This document shows positions 1 through 8,693 of a DNA stretch of 64,000 nt, piece by piece. A model generated the notes under the pieces. The model made no database searches. It worked only from the letters and a program-made list of their open reading frames with translations, and was not told where the DNA came from. The stretch spans positions 372,001 through 436,000 of the forward strand of contig CAVWGP010000011.1 in assembly GCA_963754645.1 (NCBI GenBank), in the 5' to 3' direction. Source of the DNA: CAVWGP01 sp963754645. GTDB lineage: Bacteria > Pseudomonadota > Alphaproteobacteria > Bin65. The position numbers were made by a program, and so were the translations under genes. Numbering within the stretch: the first letter of the stretch is position 1; each line of letters starts with the position of its first letter.

Positions 1-455
1 GCGACGAGGAAGGGCGGCCGGCAAACCCGATCGTCGGCATCGTTCTGATGATCGTCGCCCCGATCGCGGCGATGCTCGTGCAGATGGCCATTTCGCGCAA
101 TCGCGAATACGAGGCGGACCGCATCGGCGCCGAGATCTGCGGCAATCCGCAATGGCTGGCCTCGGCGCTGGCGCGCCTGCACAACGCCTCGCAGCAGATC
201 CACAACGGCCAGGCCGAGCAGCGGCCGGCCACGGCTCACCTGTTCATCGTCAATCCGCTGTTCGGCGGCTCGATCGACAAGCTGTTCTCGACCCACCCGA
301 ACATGGAGAACCGCATCGCGCGTCTGGAGTTGATGCGGCCGGGGACGGGTGTGGGCCGCGGACGCAGCCCGGCGCCGGCGCCCGCGCCCGTCCGCGCGGC
401 ACGCGGCAGCGTACCCTCGACCGGCGCGCGCCGCCGCCGCGGCCCCTGGGGTTAA
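1..455 (+). CDS. htpX: Protease HtpX, C-terminal part (cut by window start)
   Basis: Membrane-bound zinc metalloprotease that degrades misfolded membrane proteins. The reading frame is open from base 3 and runs into the window, so the Met at 48 is internal and the N-terminus with the HExxH site lies outside. What is visible is a hydrophobic segment (IVGIVLMIVAPIAAMLV) followed by SRNREYEADRIGAEI, the conserved HtpX region that supplies the third zinc ligand (Glu) and the RExxAD signature, then the FSTHPNMENRIARL segment typical of the family's end. The tail after about base 345 is Ala/Pro/Arg rich and poorly conserved. It lies 73 bp upstream of rsmB on the same strand. The family call is secure; only the part shown is present. 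Confidence 0.93.
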   Translation, partial: DEEGRPANPIVGIVLMIVAPIAAMLVQMAISRNREYEADRIGAEICGNPQWLASALARLHNASQQIHNGQAEQRPATAHLFIVNPLFGGSIDKLFSTHPNMENRIARLELMRPGTGVGRGRSPAPAPAPVRAARGSVPSTGARRRRGPWG

Positions 456-527
456 GTGCCTTCGCCCGATTGCATTTACTGCGGCCCTCTGCCATTGGAA
501 TGCGGACGAGCGTGAGAGTAACAATCT

Positions 528-1880
528 TTGGCACGGCAGCGGACCCGCACCCGGACGCGCAAGGCGCCGCGCAGCAAACGCGCCAAGACTAAGCTCCAAA
601 CCGGAGCCGTCAGCCCATCCCGACGCGCCGCCCTGGATATTCTCGGCGCGGTGCTGCGCCGCAAGCAGGCGTTCGACGAGGCCTTCGACGAGCGCATCGG
701 CGCCATGAAACTCGAGCAGCGCGACCGCGGCTTCGTGCACATGCTTGTCGCCACCGCGCTGCGCCGGCTCGGACAAATCGACGATGTCATCGCCGCGCTT
801 ATCGAACGCCCGCTGCCGAGCACGGCCACGATGGTGCAGGATATCCTCCGTCTCGGCGCCGCGCAGCTCTTGTTCCTCGAAACCCCGCCGCACGCCGCGG
901 TCAACGAATCGGTCGAACTTACGGCGCGGCTTGAGCTGACGGGATTCAAGGGCCTCGTCAACGCCGTTCTCCGGCGGGTTGCAGAAAATGGGCCGGCGCG
1001 CGTCGCGGCGCATGACGCGGCGCGCATGAATACGCGAACCTGGCTGTGGGATTTGTGGGTGGCGGCTTATGGCGAGGAACGCGCCCGGCGCATTGCCGAA
1101 GCCCATCTAACCGAGGCGCCGCTCGACATCACCGTGCGCAAGGATGCCGCGGAATGGGCCGCCAAGCTCGAAGCCGAGCTCTTGCCCAGCGGCAGCCTGC
1201 GGCGCAAGGCGGGCGGCAACATCGCGGAATTGCCCGGCTTCGCCGCCGGCGCCTGGTGGGTGCAGGACGCGGCCGCGGCGCTGCCGGCGCGTTTGTTCGA
1301 CAATGTCTCGGGCAAGACGATCTTCGATCTGTGCGCCGCGCCCGGCGGCAAGACGGCGCAGCTCGCGGCGCTCGGCGCCAAGGTCTTTGCCGTCGACAAC
1401 TCGACGCCGCGCTTGCGCCGGCTCGAGGAAAATCTTGCCCGGCTTTGGCTCAGCGCCGAACTCGTCGCCGGCGATGCCTCGGTCTGGGCGCCGGATTTTC
1501 TCGCCGACGGCGTGCTGCTCGATGCGCCGTGCACGGCCACTGGAACGATCCGGCGGCATCCCGACATCGCGCATCTGAAATCCCCCGCCAACATGGCGGC
1601 GCTGATCGCGCTGCAAAACCGCTTGCTCGGCAATGCCTCGGAGCTGGTGAAGCAGGGCGGCCTGCTGATCTATTGCACGTGTTCGCTGCAGCGCGCCGAA
1701 AGCGAAGACCGCATCGCCGCCTTTCTCGCGGCGCGCCCGGATTATCGGCGCGCGCCGATTGCCGCCGACGAAATCGGCGTCCCGCGGAACGTCGTCACGG
1801 ACGAAGGCGACGTGCGCACCACGCCGGCGGAAGGTTTCGACGGCTTTTACATCGCCCGGCTGCGCCGCATGGGGCATTAG
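528..1880 (+). CDS. rsmB: 16S rRNA (cytosine-967-C5)-methyltransferase RsmB
   Basis: Methylates C967 of 16S rRNA with S-adenosylmethionine. The 450-residue product has the normal architecture: a NusB-like helical domain after a basic N-terminus (about residues 30-165), then a Rossmann methyltransferase domain. Motif I reads CAAPGGKT (about residue 270), the DAPCTATG segment (about 331) carries one of the two RsmB/NOP2 cysteines and YCTCS (about 382) the catalytic one. The start is a TTG at 528 preceded by a weak purine stretch (GAGAG near 514); no better in-frame start lies closer to the conserved region. It is followed by rpe, and rsmB-rpe-heparinase is a familiar alphaproteobacterial order. 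Confidence 0.95.
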   Translation: MARQRTRTRTRKAPRSKRAKTKLQTGAVSPSRRAALDILGAVLRRKQAFDEAFDERIGAMKLEQRDRGFVHMLVATALRRLGQIDDVIAALIERPLPSTATMVQDILRLGAAQLLFLETPPHAAVNESVELTARLELTGFKGLVNAVLRRVAENGPARVAAHDAARMNTRTWLWDLWVAAYGEERARRIAEAHLTEAPLDITVRKDAAEWAAKLEAELLPSGSLRRKAGGNIAELPGFAAGAWWVQDAAAALPARLFDNVSGKTIFDLCAAPGGKTAQLAALGAKVFAVDNSTPRLRRLEENLARLWLSAELVAGDASVWAPDFLADGVLLDAPCTATGTIRRHPDIAHLKSPANMAALIALQNRLLGNASELVKQGGLLIYCTCSLQRAESEDRIAAFLAARPDYRRAPIAADEIGVPRNVVTDEGDVRTTPAEGFDGFYIARLRRMGH

Positions 1881-1978
1881 CGGCGCGCTTGTCCACCGCG
1901 AACTTCGCGCGCCGCCGCCTCGCCGATTGCGCGCGAGTCTTCGACCTGATAGCTACGCCCCGATAGGCTACGCCACAT

Positions 1979-2641
1979 ATGCCGCGCCCGATCAAAATCG
2001 CGCCTTCCATTTTGTCAGCCGACTTCGCCCGGCTCGGCGAAGAGGTGCGCGCGGTGGCCGCGGCCGGCGCCGACTATATTCATATCGACGTGATGGATGG
2101 GCACTTCGTACCCAATCTCACGATCGGGCCCGGCGTGGTGAAGGCGCTGCGGCCGCATTGCGCGCTGCCCTTCGACGTCCACCTCATGATCTCGCCGGTC
2201 GACCCCTTCGTGCCCGATTTCGCCGCGGCTGGCGCCGATATCGTCACCGTGCATCCCGAGGCCGGGCCGCATTTGCACCGGACGATTCAGCTCATCAAGT
2301 CGCACGGCAAGCGCGCCGGAATCTCGCTCAATCCGGCGACGCCGGTCGAGGCCGTGGACCCGGTGCTGGGCGATATCGATCTTGTCTTGGTGATGAGCGT
2401 CAATCCGGGTTTCGGCGGCCAGACCTTCATTTCCTCGCAATTGGAGAAGATAAGGGCGCTGCGCCGCCGTATCGATGCGTCGGGGCGCAAGATCGAGATC
2501 GAGGTCGATGGCGGTATCAACATCGAAACCGCCAAGGCCGCGATCGCCGCCGGTGCCGATGTGCTGGTGGCGGGAACCGCAACCTTTGCCGGCGGCGCCG
2601 CAGCCTATGCCGGCAACATCGCCCGATTGCGCGGCGCGTAG
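1979..2641 (+). CDS. rpe: Ribulose-phosphate 3-epimerase
   Basis: Interconverts ribulose 5-phosphate and xylulose 5-phosphate in the pentose phosphate pathway. The 220-aa protein is full length for a TIM-barrel Rpe: PSILSADF at the start, HIDVMDGHFVPN with the first catalytic Asp (about residue 37), DVHLM, VMSVNPGFGGQ and EVDGGI with the second catalytic Asp (about 176). ATG at 1979. It sits between rsmB and the heparinase gene on the same strand with gaps of 98 and 39 bp. No lesion is visible. Confidence 0.97.
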   Translation: MPRPIKIAPSILSADFARLGEEVRAVAAAGADYIHIDVMDGHFVPNLTIGPGVVKALRPHCALPFDVHLMISPVDPFVPDFAAAGADIVTVHPEAGPHLHRTIQLIKSHGKRAGISLNPATPVEAVDPVLGDIDLVLVMSVNPGFGGQTFISSQLEKIRALRRRIDASGRKIEIEVDGGINIETAKAAIAAGADVLVAGTATFAGGAAAYAGNIARLRGA

Positions 2642-2680
2642 CACCGTGCGCGGCGATGCCTTCGACCGACGAGGTCCGGC

Positions 2681-4294
2681 GTGAACGCTAAAGCTGCCTT
2701 GAAATCGCGTCGCTATCTGGAGGGCTTGGCCGACATCTTGCGCGCCGTGCCCCGGCCGGCCTTTGGCCTGACCGGCGCGAGCGCGCGGCAATTGCTGTTC
2801 GTGCCGCCCGACCCGTGGCCCGGCGATGCGGAGCGCGGCCGGGCACTGCTGGCCGCGGGCACGGTTACACCCGCCGAACAGGCGTGGCACCGGTTCGCCT
2901 GGCTCCGCGACCTGCGTGCCGCGGGCGGCGATGCGGCGCGCAAATTCGCGCAATCCGCCATCGCGACTTGGATCGCGCGCCATGGCCGCCGGCCGGCGCG
3001 CTCGCTCTGGGCCGCCGACCTGCTTGCCGATCGCCTCGTGCATTGGATCGGCCAATACGATTATTTCGGCAAGGCGGCGCCGGAGTCTTTTAAGGCGGCA
3101 TTCTTCCTCAGCTTGGCGCGCCAGGCGCTCGAGCTGGCGCGCGCGGCGCCGCGCCAGACCGGCACCTGCGCGCGGCTGCGCACGGTCAAGGCATTGCTCG
3201 CCTATGGCGCGACGGTGCCCGGCGCCAAGGCGCGGTTCAGCCGCGGGCTCACCTTGCTCGACGGCGCGCTGGCGGCGATACCGGCGGACGGATTTATCGC
3301 CGAGCGCAACCCGTCGGAGCAGCTCGCGGCACTACGCGATCTCGTCGATGTCCGTGCGCTCCTGGTCGCCGCTCACTACGAGCCGCCGACAGCACTTGGC
3401 GCCGCCATCGGGCGCGCGGCGCCGGCCTTGGCCGCGCTGCGCCACGGCGACGGCGGGTTGGCGTTGTTCCATGGCGGCCGGGAAGACAGCGCGATCTACA
3501 TCGATGTGGTCCTCGCTTTGGCCAATGGCCCGGCGGCGCCCGTGGCCAGCAGCGGCGGCTATGAGCGGATGGTGGCTGGCAGCACGCTCGTCGTCGTCGA
3601 CGCGGGCAATCCGCCGCCGCCGGGCCTCGATCGTGCGGCCCATGCCGGAACGCTCGCCTTTGAAATGAGCGCCGGCGCCGCGCGCCTCATCGTCAATTGC
3701 GGTCACGATAAAGGCGCCGACGCGCGCTGGTCCGGCGCCGCACGGGTGACCGCCGCGCACTCGACGCTGATCGTCGCCGACCGCAATTCCTCGAAAGTCA
3801 TCGCCGAGGGCGGGCTGGCGCGGATTCCCGGCACGGTCGCGCTCGATCGCCAGGAAGAGCAAGGCGCGATTTGGCTGACGGCCTGCCACGACGGTTATTT
3901 GAAGCGTTTCGGCTTCCTGCATCGCCGGCGCCTGTTCCTCGGGGCCGACGGCGCCGACTTGCGCGGCGAAGATTGCTTGGAGCCGGTGCCCGAACATCGC
4001 GTGCCGGCGAAGGCCTTGGGCGCCGGCTTCACGCTGCGCTTCCACATTCACCCCGACGTCACGGTCGGCGAGCCCGAGACCGACCGCGAAGGCAATCGGG
4101 TGGTGCCCTTCGCGTCGGCCGATAGCGGACCTTGGCAATTCGCGGCGGAAGGCGATCTCGCCCTCGCCGTCGAAGACAGCTTCTACCTTGGCCAAGCCGG
4201 ACCGCCGCGCAAGTCGCGCCAGATCGTGCTGGGCGGGACGATCGCGAGCGAGGCGGGCAGCGTTGCGAAGTGGGCGATCCGGCGCATGGGCTGA
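2681..4294 (+). CDS. Heparinase II/III family protein
   Basis: 537-aa protein of the alphaproteobacterial heparinase II/III-like family. The N-terminal half is an all-alpha toroid (for example WAADLLADRLVHWIGQYDYF, residues about 107-127) and the C-terminal half a beta-rich heparinase II/III-like domain (from about residue 285, with HSTLIVADRNSSKVI). The true substrate is unknown for this branch; its proximity to rpe and rsmB is widespread, so it is probably a housekeeping envelope-glycan enzyme and not a heparin degrader. The start is GTG at 2681 with GAGG at 2671 as ribosome binding site. It converges with the minus-strand gene ending at 4298. Confidence 0.85.
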   Translation: MNAKAALKSRRYLEGLADILRAVPRPAFGLTGASARQLLFVPPDPWPGDAERGRALLAAGTVTPAEQAWHRFAWLRDLRAAGGDAARKFAQSAIATWIARHGRRPARSLWAADLLADRLVHWIGQYDYFGKAAPESFKAAFFLSLARQALELARAAPRQTGTCARLRTVKALLAYGATVPGAKARFSRGLTLLDGALAAIPADGFIAERNPSEQLAALRDLVDVRALLVAAHYEPPTALGAAIGRAAPALAALRHGDGGLALFHGGREDSAIYIDVVLALANGPAAPVASSGGYERMVAGSTLVVVDAGNPPPPGLDRAAHAGTLAFEMSAGAARLIVNCGHDKGADARWSGAARVTAAHSTLIVADRNSSKVIAEGGLARIPGTVALDRQEEQGAIWLTACHDGYLKRFGFLHRRRLFLGADGADLRGEDCLEPVPEHRVPAKALGAGFTLRFHIHPDVTVGEPETDREGNRVVPFASADSGPWQFAAEGDLALAVEDSFYLGQAGPPRKSRQIVLGGTIASEAGSVAKWAIRRMG

Positions 4295-4297
4295 GGA

Positions 4298-4822
4298 TCA
4301 GGTTCCGGCCCAGCGATAGAGCAGATACGGCCAGGGCTCGATCCCGGGCGGCAGGGCGTAGTCCGGCGCCGGCAGGCTTTCGAGCGCCGGATGGAGGATG
4401 CCGCGATCCGCGACAACGATACCGCCCGTTGCCATGACAAGCGGCAGGACCTCGGCCAGCATGCGCGCCTGCCCCAGGTCGTGGGCGCGGTTGCGCGTGC
4501 CGATGTCGCAATGGGCGAGCGCGGCCCGCGCGCCGAGCGCCTGGGCCTTGGCCGGAACCGTTTTCCCGATCTCGCCGAGCACGAGGAATGCGGCCGCCGG
4601 CGCGTCTTCGGCGGGCGCGTGCAATTCGCGGTCGAAGCAATAAATGGCGCGCGCGGGAAGCAGAACACAGAGATGGCTGTAGGTTCGCGCCTTGCCGAGG
4701 CCGATCTCGAAGACCGGACCCTCGACGTCCGCGATCAGCGATGCCGCTCTTGCGAGAAAGGCGCGCTGCGCCAGCAGCCGCGCCAGGAAGCGCTCCAGCG
4801 CGCTGCCGGCGCCTGCCGTCAC
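4298..4822 (-). CDS. Small class I methyltransferase-like protein (Methyltransf_17 type), copy B
   Basis: 174-aa protein with a Rossmann-type glycine motif, VFEIGLGKARTYSHL (residues about 37-51), resembling SAM motif I of the small PF12692-type methyltransferases of alphaproteobacteria. It is a paralogue of the product of 5288-5788: both share an ELGLG/EIGLG motif, a LLGDIGET/LVLGEIGKT block, an H-Y/C-D-[IL]-G block, GGIV[AV][SA]D, and a closing PG-Y-x-LYR/YR motif. It starts with GTG at 4822, overlapping the stop of the cyclic-nucleotide-binding gene in a GTGA, so it is translationally coupled and last in the operon 8477-4298. Substrate unknown. Confidence 0.7.
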   Translation of the reverse strand: MTAGAGSALERFLARLLAQRAFLARAASLIADVEGPVFEIGLGKARTYSHLCVLLPARAIYCFDRELHAPAEDAPAAAFLVLGEIGKTVPAKAQALGARAALAHCDIGTRNRAHDLGQARMLAEVLPLVMATGGIVVADRGILHPALESLPAPDYALPPGIEPWPYLLYRWAGT

Positions 4823-5262
4823 GCGTTCTTGGCCGTCAGCTTGCGGTTGGTGGCATCGAGGCGGCGCGCCAGCTCGCGCATGATTTCGACCGCCATCTGC
4901 GGAAATTCGGTGACCAGCCGGAAGAACAAATCCTTGGCGATCACCATGGCTTCGAGTTTGCTCGTCGCCTGAACCGAGGCGGTGCGCGGCACGTCGCAGA
5001 GAATTGCAATTTCGCCGACGATGTCGTTGCGCTTGAGCTTGGCGACGGTGATCGGGCCTTTCGGCGTATCGACCAGCACGTCGGCTTCGCCGACGATGAT
5101 GACGTAGGCGCTGTCGCCCGGATCGCCCTGCTTGAACAGCGCCTCGCCGGCGTTGAAGGTCATGCGCTCGCTGGTGAACGCGAGCAGCTTCAGCTTCGAG
5201 GGCTCGATATTGGCGAACATCGGGATGTTGCGCAGCAGCTCGACTTCTTCATTCAGGCTCAA
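4819..5262 (-). CDS. Cyclic nucleotide-binding domain protein (single cNMP domain)
   Basis: 147-aa protein made of one Crp/CAP-type cyclic-nucleotide-binding domain (NIPMFANIEPSKLKLLAF..., EALFKQGDPGDSAYVIIVG, then GEIAILCDVPRTASVQA, which is the phosphate-binding cassette with its Arg). There is no helix-turn-helix after it, only a short helical tail, so it is a ligand-binding adaptor and not a Crp regulator. The start is fixed by an AAAGGAGG on the minus strand, 6 nt upstream of a TTG at 5262; the longer upstream reading frame is an out-of-phase shadow of the neighbour. The cNMP box of this type appears in several alphaproteobacterial ABC-transporter operons. Confidence 0.88.
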   Translation of the reverse strand: MSLNEEVELLRNIPMFANIEPSKLKLLAFTSERMTFNAGEALFKQGDPGDSAYVIIVGEADVLVDTPKGPITVAKLKRNDIVGEIAILCDVPRTASVQATSKLEAMVIAKDLFFRLVTEFPQMAVEIMRELARRLDATNRKLTAKNA

Positions 5263-5287
5263 GGCGTGCCTCCTTTCGTGCCGTAGT

Positions 5288-5788
5288 CTACGCCCGCCGC
5301 AAGGGCTTGCGATACATAAAATAGCGCCCCGGCGCGATTTCCGCCGGCAGCGGCTCGGGCTGCCAGCCGCCCACCGGCAATTGCTGGTCGCTGGCGACAA
5401 TGCCGCCCGCGGCCAGAGCTTCGTCGATGAGCGGCGCCAAGCGGGCGGCGAGGGCCGCATTGGCGGCGGCATCGTCGCTGCCGAGGTCGTAGTGGACGAA
5501 GGCGACGCGGCCGCGATGGCGCGCCGCCGCGGCCGGCAAGGTTTCGCCGATGTCGCCGAGCAGCAAGTGATCGGCATCGGGCACGCAATCATGGTGCGCC
5601 GCCACCCGGCGCTCGAAAACGAAAATTTCGCGCCCGGCGAATTTTTCGCGCAGATGATCGAAGGTGCGTCCGTTGCCGAGCCCGAGCTCGAACACGGGCC
5701 CGGCGGGCACGGCGCCGGACGCCGCGGCCCGGTCGATGCAGGCACGCTGCGCTTCCAAGCGGCGAATGAACGAATCGAGCCGGCTCAT
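5288..5788 (-). CDS. Small class I methyltransferase-like protein (Methyltransf_17 type), copy A
   Basis: 166-aa product with VFELGLGNGRTFDHL (residues about 32-46) as putative SAM motif I and the same block order as the paralogue at 4298-4822: LLLGDIGETLP, VHYDLGSDD, GGIVASDQ, then PGRYFMYRK. It lies 10 bp downstream of the ABC exporter gene and 25 bp upstream of the cyclic-nucleotide-binding gene, all on the minus strand, giving the order exporter - methyltransferase A - cNMP protein - methyltransferase B. ATG at 5788. Enzyme activity has not been shown from sequence; a methyl acceptor cannot be named. Confidence 0.72.
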   Translation of the reverse strand: MSRLDSFIRRLEAQRACIDRAAASGAVPAGPVFELGLGNGRTFDHLREKFAGREIFVFERRVAAHHDCVPDADHLLLGDIGETLPAAAARHRGRVAFVHYDLGSDDAAANAALAARLAPLIDEALAAGGIVASDQQLPVGGWQPEPLPAEIAPGRYFMYRKPLRRA

Positions 5789-5798
5789 GCGCGGCGCC

Positions 5799-8477
5799 TC
5801 AGCTTGCTTTCAGGAGCTCGGCGAGCGCCGTGCCCGGCCGGTCGAGATCTGCGTATTGGCCGTGCTCGACGATGCGCCCGCCGCGCATCACGAAGATTTC
5901 GTCGAAATATTTGGTCAGCGACGGGCGCTGCAGGCCCCAGATCAGCCCGCGACCCTGCATCTCGCTTCTCATATTTTCCAGCACCTTGACTTGCGAAGCG
6001 CCGTCGAGCGCGCTCAGCGCCTCATAGAGCACGAGAACGTCCGGACGCTTGAGCAGGGCGCGCGCGAGCGCCAATTTCTGCCGCTGCGCCGCCGACAGCC
6101 GCGCGCCGCCGACGCCGACGTGAAATTCGAGCCCGGCCATCATCACGTCGTCGCGAAAGCCGAGCTCGCCGAGCACGTCGCCGACCATGCGATTCACCTT
6201 GCTCTGGGCCTGGGCTTGTCCGAAGGCGATTTTGCCGAACAGGATGTTGTCCATCAGCGTCGCGGCGCCGTTGTATTTGGCGCCGTCGAACAGCTCGATC
6301 GCGCCGTTGAGTTCGCTCGGCAGTTCGGCGGCGAAAAGTCGGCGCGCGGCCAGCACCTTCGACTTGATCGCCTCGGTCATCACGCCCAAGCGATGGCGCG
6401 CCGAAATAACGCGGAAGGGCAGCGAGAGCAGGCGCTCGCGGTCTTCCTCGCGATACTGGCTCGGCTGTTGATTGGCGGTGCGCGCCAGGATCGCCTGATA
6501 TTCCGGCAGGTCGTCGGCGCCGATGAAGCTGTATTGCTCGAACAGCGCGTTGCCCGGCTCGAGGCCGGCAAAGAGTTCGACCATGGTCTCGGCCACTTGC
6601 CGTCCGCCGCCGAGCAGGTCTTCGGCCAAGCCGGATTTTTCCAGCACGGCGAGCACGTAGGGCGTGCGCGCCAGGCGATCGAGGCTGATCCGGTCGTCCC
6701 TGGGCGTGCCGAACAGAAGGTTCTCGGCCAGCGTGGCATTTTCGTTGTAGCGCGCGGCGTCGAAAGGCTCGACGAGCGCGTCCTGGCCCTCGGCGGCGAG
6801 CTTGGCGCGCAACGCCGTGCGCGCCTTCAAGATGGCGGCGGCGAGCGCCGGACGCGCCGCCGGATCGATGATGCCGCGCAGGCCGAAATGGTAGACGTCG
6901 TCGGCCATGTCGACGACGTCGAGCACCTCAAGGGCACGGCGTTCGAGCGCCGCCCGGTCCGCGGTGCCGGCGGCGGCATAATCGATCCAGTCGGCGCGCA
7001 GATCGTCGGGCAGATTCCCGGACACTTCGGCGTCGGCGACGAAAGCGCGGCGGTCGGCGGCGTCGCCCTCGGCGGCCGGCGCCAGCGGACGGTGCTTCAA
7101 GCCGTAGAACAGGTTGTCGCGCACCGTGGTGGTGAACAGGAACGGCGTGGTGCCGACATAGGCCATGCGCCGGCCGGTGACCGAATCCGGCATGGATTGC
7201 AGCCGCGCGCCATTGAGTAAAAGGCTGCCGCCGGTCGGCTCCAGCAGCCGCACCGCCATCAGCAGCAGCTCGTCCTTGCCGCTGCCGCTTGACCCGACGA
7301 TGGCCGTGTGCCGATTGAGCTGCAGCGAGAAATTTGCGCCCTCGACCGCCTTGATGCGCCCATCCTCGCTATAGGCCAGGTTGGCACCGGCGAGAGTCGC
7401 GGCCAGGAGCGCGCCGGACACGGCATGGGCCGGATCGGGATCGGCGTCTTGCAGGGCCGGATCGACCATGCCCGGCGGCTCGAATTGCTCGACGACCTGC
7501 TCATACTTGATGCGCACGTCCTCGACCTGCTGATAGTAGTTGAGCAGCTCCTTCCACGGCGAGGACAAGTCCTTGTAGGCGGCGAGCACGGCGACCAGCG
7601 CGCCGAGCGTGAGCCCGTTCGGGTCGCCGGTTTGGATCGTGCGCAACACCAGGTAGCCGCCGATCGAATAGAAAAAAAACGGCGTGAGCTGCGCGAGGAA
7701 ATTGTTGATGAACTTGATCGCGAACTTGCGGCGGAAGATTTCGTAGCGGATGTCGTAGATCTTGCCGAGCCGGTGCGAAACGTCGGCGCGCTCGTAGCGC
7801 GTGGCGTCGTTGCTGCGGATCTCGGTGATGCCCGTCACCGACTCGCCGATCTTGTCCGAGAGCTGGCGCACGGTGCGCACGCGCTCCTTGGCGAGGCGGT
7901 TGACCTTGCCCTGCAGCTTCGGAATCCACCAAATCTGCACCGGGTAGAGCGCGATGGCCGCGAGGCCGAGCCAGAAATCCTGGACGAAGATGAAGACGAG
8001 GTAGACCAGCAGCATGCCGCCCTGGAACGCCGGCGTCGAAAACGCCTCGCCGATGAAGCCGCCAACCGGCTCGGTTTCGGAGGTGAGCATGGGGATGATC
8101 TCGCCCTGCGAAACTTTTTTGAAATGCGGCAACGGAAACCGCAGCACCGCCGCGTAGAGCTGATAGCGCAGCCGGCGCAGCATCTGCTCGCCCAGCCGGC
8201 CGGCATAGACATTGAGGAAGTACTTCAAGCCGCCATGAATGCTGACGAAGACGAGAAAGGCGCCGGTCAGGACCATGAGGAAACTGACCTGATCGAGCGC
8301 GTCGCCGAGAATGCCGCGCGCCCAGCCGCTGCGCCCGCCAAGCGCTTCGTTGATGATGCGCTTCGGCAGTTCCAGCGTCATGTAAAGAATCGGCCACGAC
8401 ACCGCCGTCAAAGCGAGAATGAAGAGCTGCTGCTTGAGGCTAAATCGAATGATGAAGCCAAACAGGCTGCGTTCCAT
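5799..8477 (-). CDS. ABC exporter (fused membrane + ATPase domains) with degenerate nucleotide-binding motifs and a long insertion
   Basis: 892-aa protein. An exporter-type transmembrane domain (hydrophobic segments about residues 20-40, 65-85, 150-190, 270-310) is followed by an ATPase domain that departs from consensus at most key sites. Walker A reads GSSGSGKD (about residue 397; Asp replaces Ser/Thr), the signature is LSAAQ in place of LSGGQ (about 797), Walker B is VLVLYEALSALD (about 812-823; Tyr replaces the Mg-coordinating Asp, Glu is kept), and the H-loop position reads WGLQRP with no His. Between the first Q-loop-like region and the signature lies an insertion of about 300 residues containing two more TL-x-[DE]N-[IL]-LFG segments. 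First gene of the operon with two methyltransferase-like proteins and a cNMP-binding protein. Transport substrate unknown. Confidence 0.85.
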   Translation of the reverse strand: MERSLFGFIIRFSLKQQLFILALTAVSWPILYMTLELPKRIINEALGGRSGWARGILGDALDQVSFLMVLTGAFLVFVSIHGGLKYFLNVYAGRLGEQMLRRLRYQLYAAVLRFPLPHFKKVSQGEIIPMLTSETEPVGGFIGEAFSTPAFQGGMLLVYLVFIFVQDFWLGLAAIALYPVQIWWIPKLQGKVNRLAKERVRTVRQLSDKIGESVTGITEIRSNDATRYERADVSHRLGKIYDIRYEIFRRKFAIKFINNFLAQLTPFFFYSIGGYLVLRTIQTGDPNGLTLGALVAVLAAYKDLSSPWKELLNYYQQVEDVRIKYEQVVEQFEPPGMVDPALQDADPDPAHAVSGALLAATLAGANLAYSEDGRIKAVEGANFSLQLNRHTAIVGSSGSGKDELLLMAVRLLEPTGGSLLLNGARLQSMPDSVTGRRMAYVGTTPFLFTTTVRDNLFYGLKHRPLAPAAEGDAADRRAFVADAEVSGNLPDDLRADWIDYAAAGTADRAALERRALEVLDVVDMADDVYHFGLRGIIDPAARPALAAAILKARTALRAKLAAEGQDALVEPFDAARYNENATLAENLLFGTPRDDRISLDRLARTPYVLAVLEKSGLAEDLLGGGRQVAETMVELFAGLEPGNALFEQYSFIGADDLPEYQAILARTANQQPSQYREEDRERLLSLPFRVISARHRLGVMTEAIKSKVLAARRLFAAELPSELNGAIELFDGAKYNGAATLMDNILFGKIAFGQAQAQSKVNRMVGDVLGELGFRDDVMMAGLEFHVGVGGARLSAAQRQKLALARALLKRPDVLVLYEALSALDGASQVKVLENMRSEMQGRGLIWGLQRPSLTKYFDEIFVMRGGRIVEHGQYADLDRPGTALAELLKAS

Positions 8478-8693
8478 AACAATCCCTAGCTATTGCGGCT
8501 CAAGCAGCCTTGACACACATATTGTGGTTGGCCATCAGACCTGCATTCTTGGCAAGATTGATCGGCGCCGGCATTTCTGCCAGCATAGTCAAGCTTGCCC
8601 AGCCTGACGAGAGACTATCCCAACCAAGGCATCGGGCCAAAGCGAGTCGGGGGCCGTTGGGCGCATCCGTGCGCCGCCTTGGGAGACGAACGA

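Noticed and set aside
4819..5745. 308-codon version of the cyclic-nucleotide-binding protein
   Set aside because: The first 161 codons are an out-of-phase shadow of the methyltransferase gene; an AAAGGAGG with TTG at 5262 marks the real start.
5664..7220. Plus-strand open frame of 518 codons
   Set aside because: It is the antisense of the methyltransferase-like and ABC exporter genes; the minus strand has clear family motifs, this frame has none.
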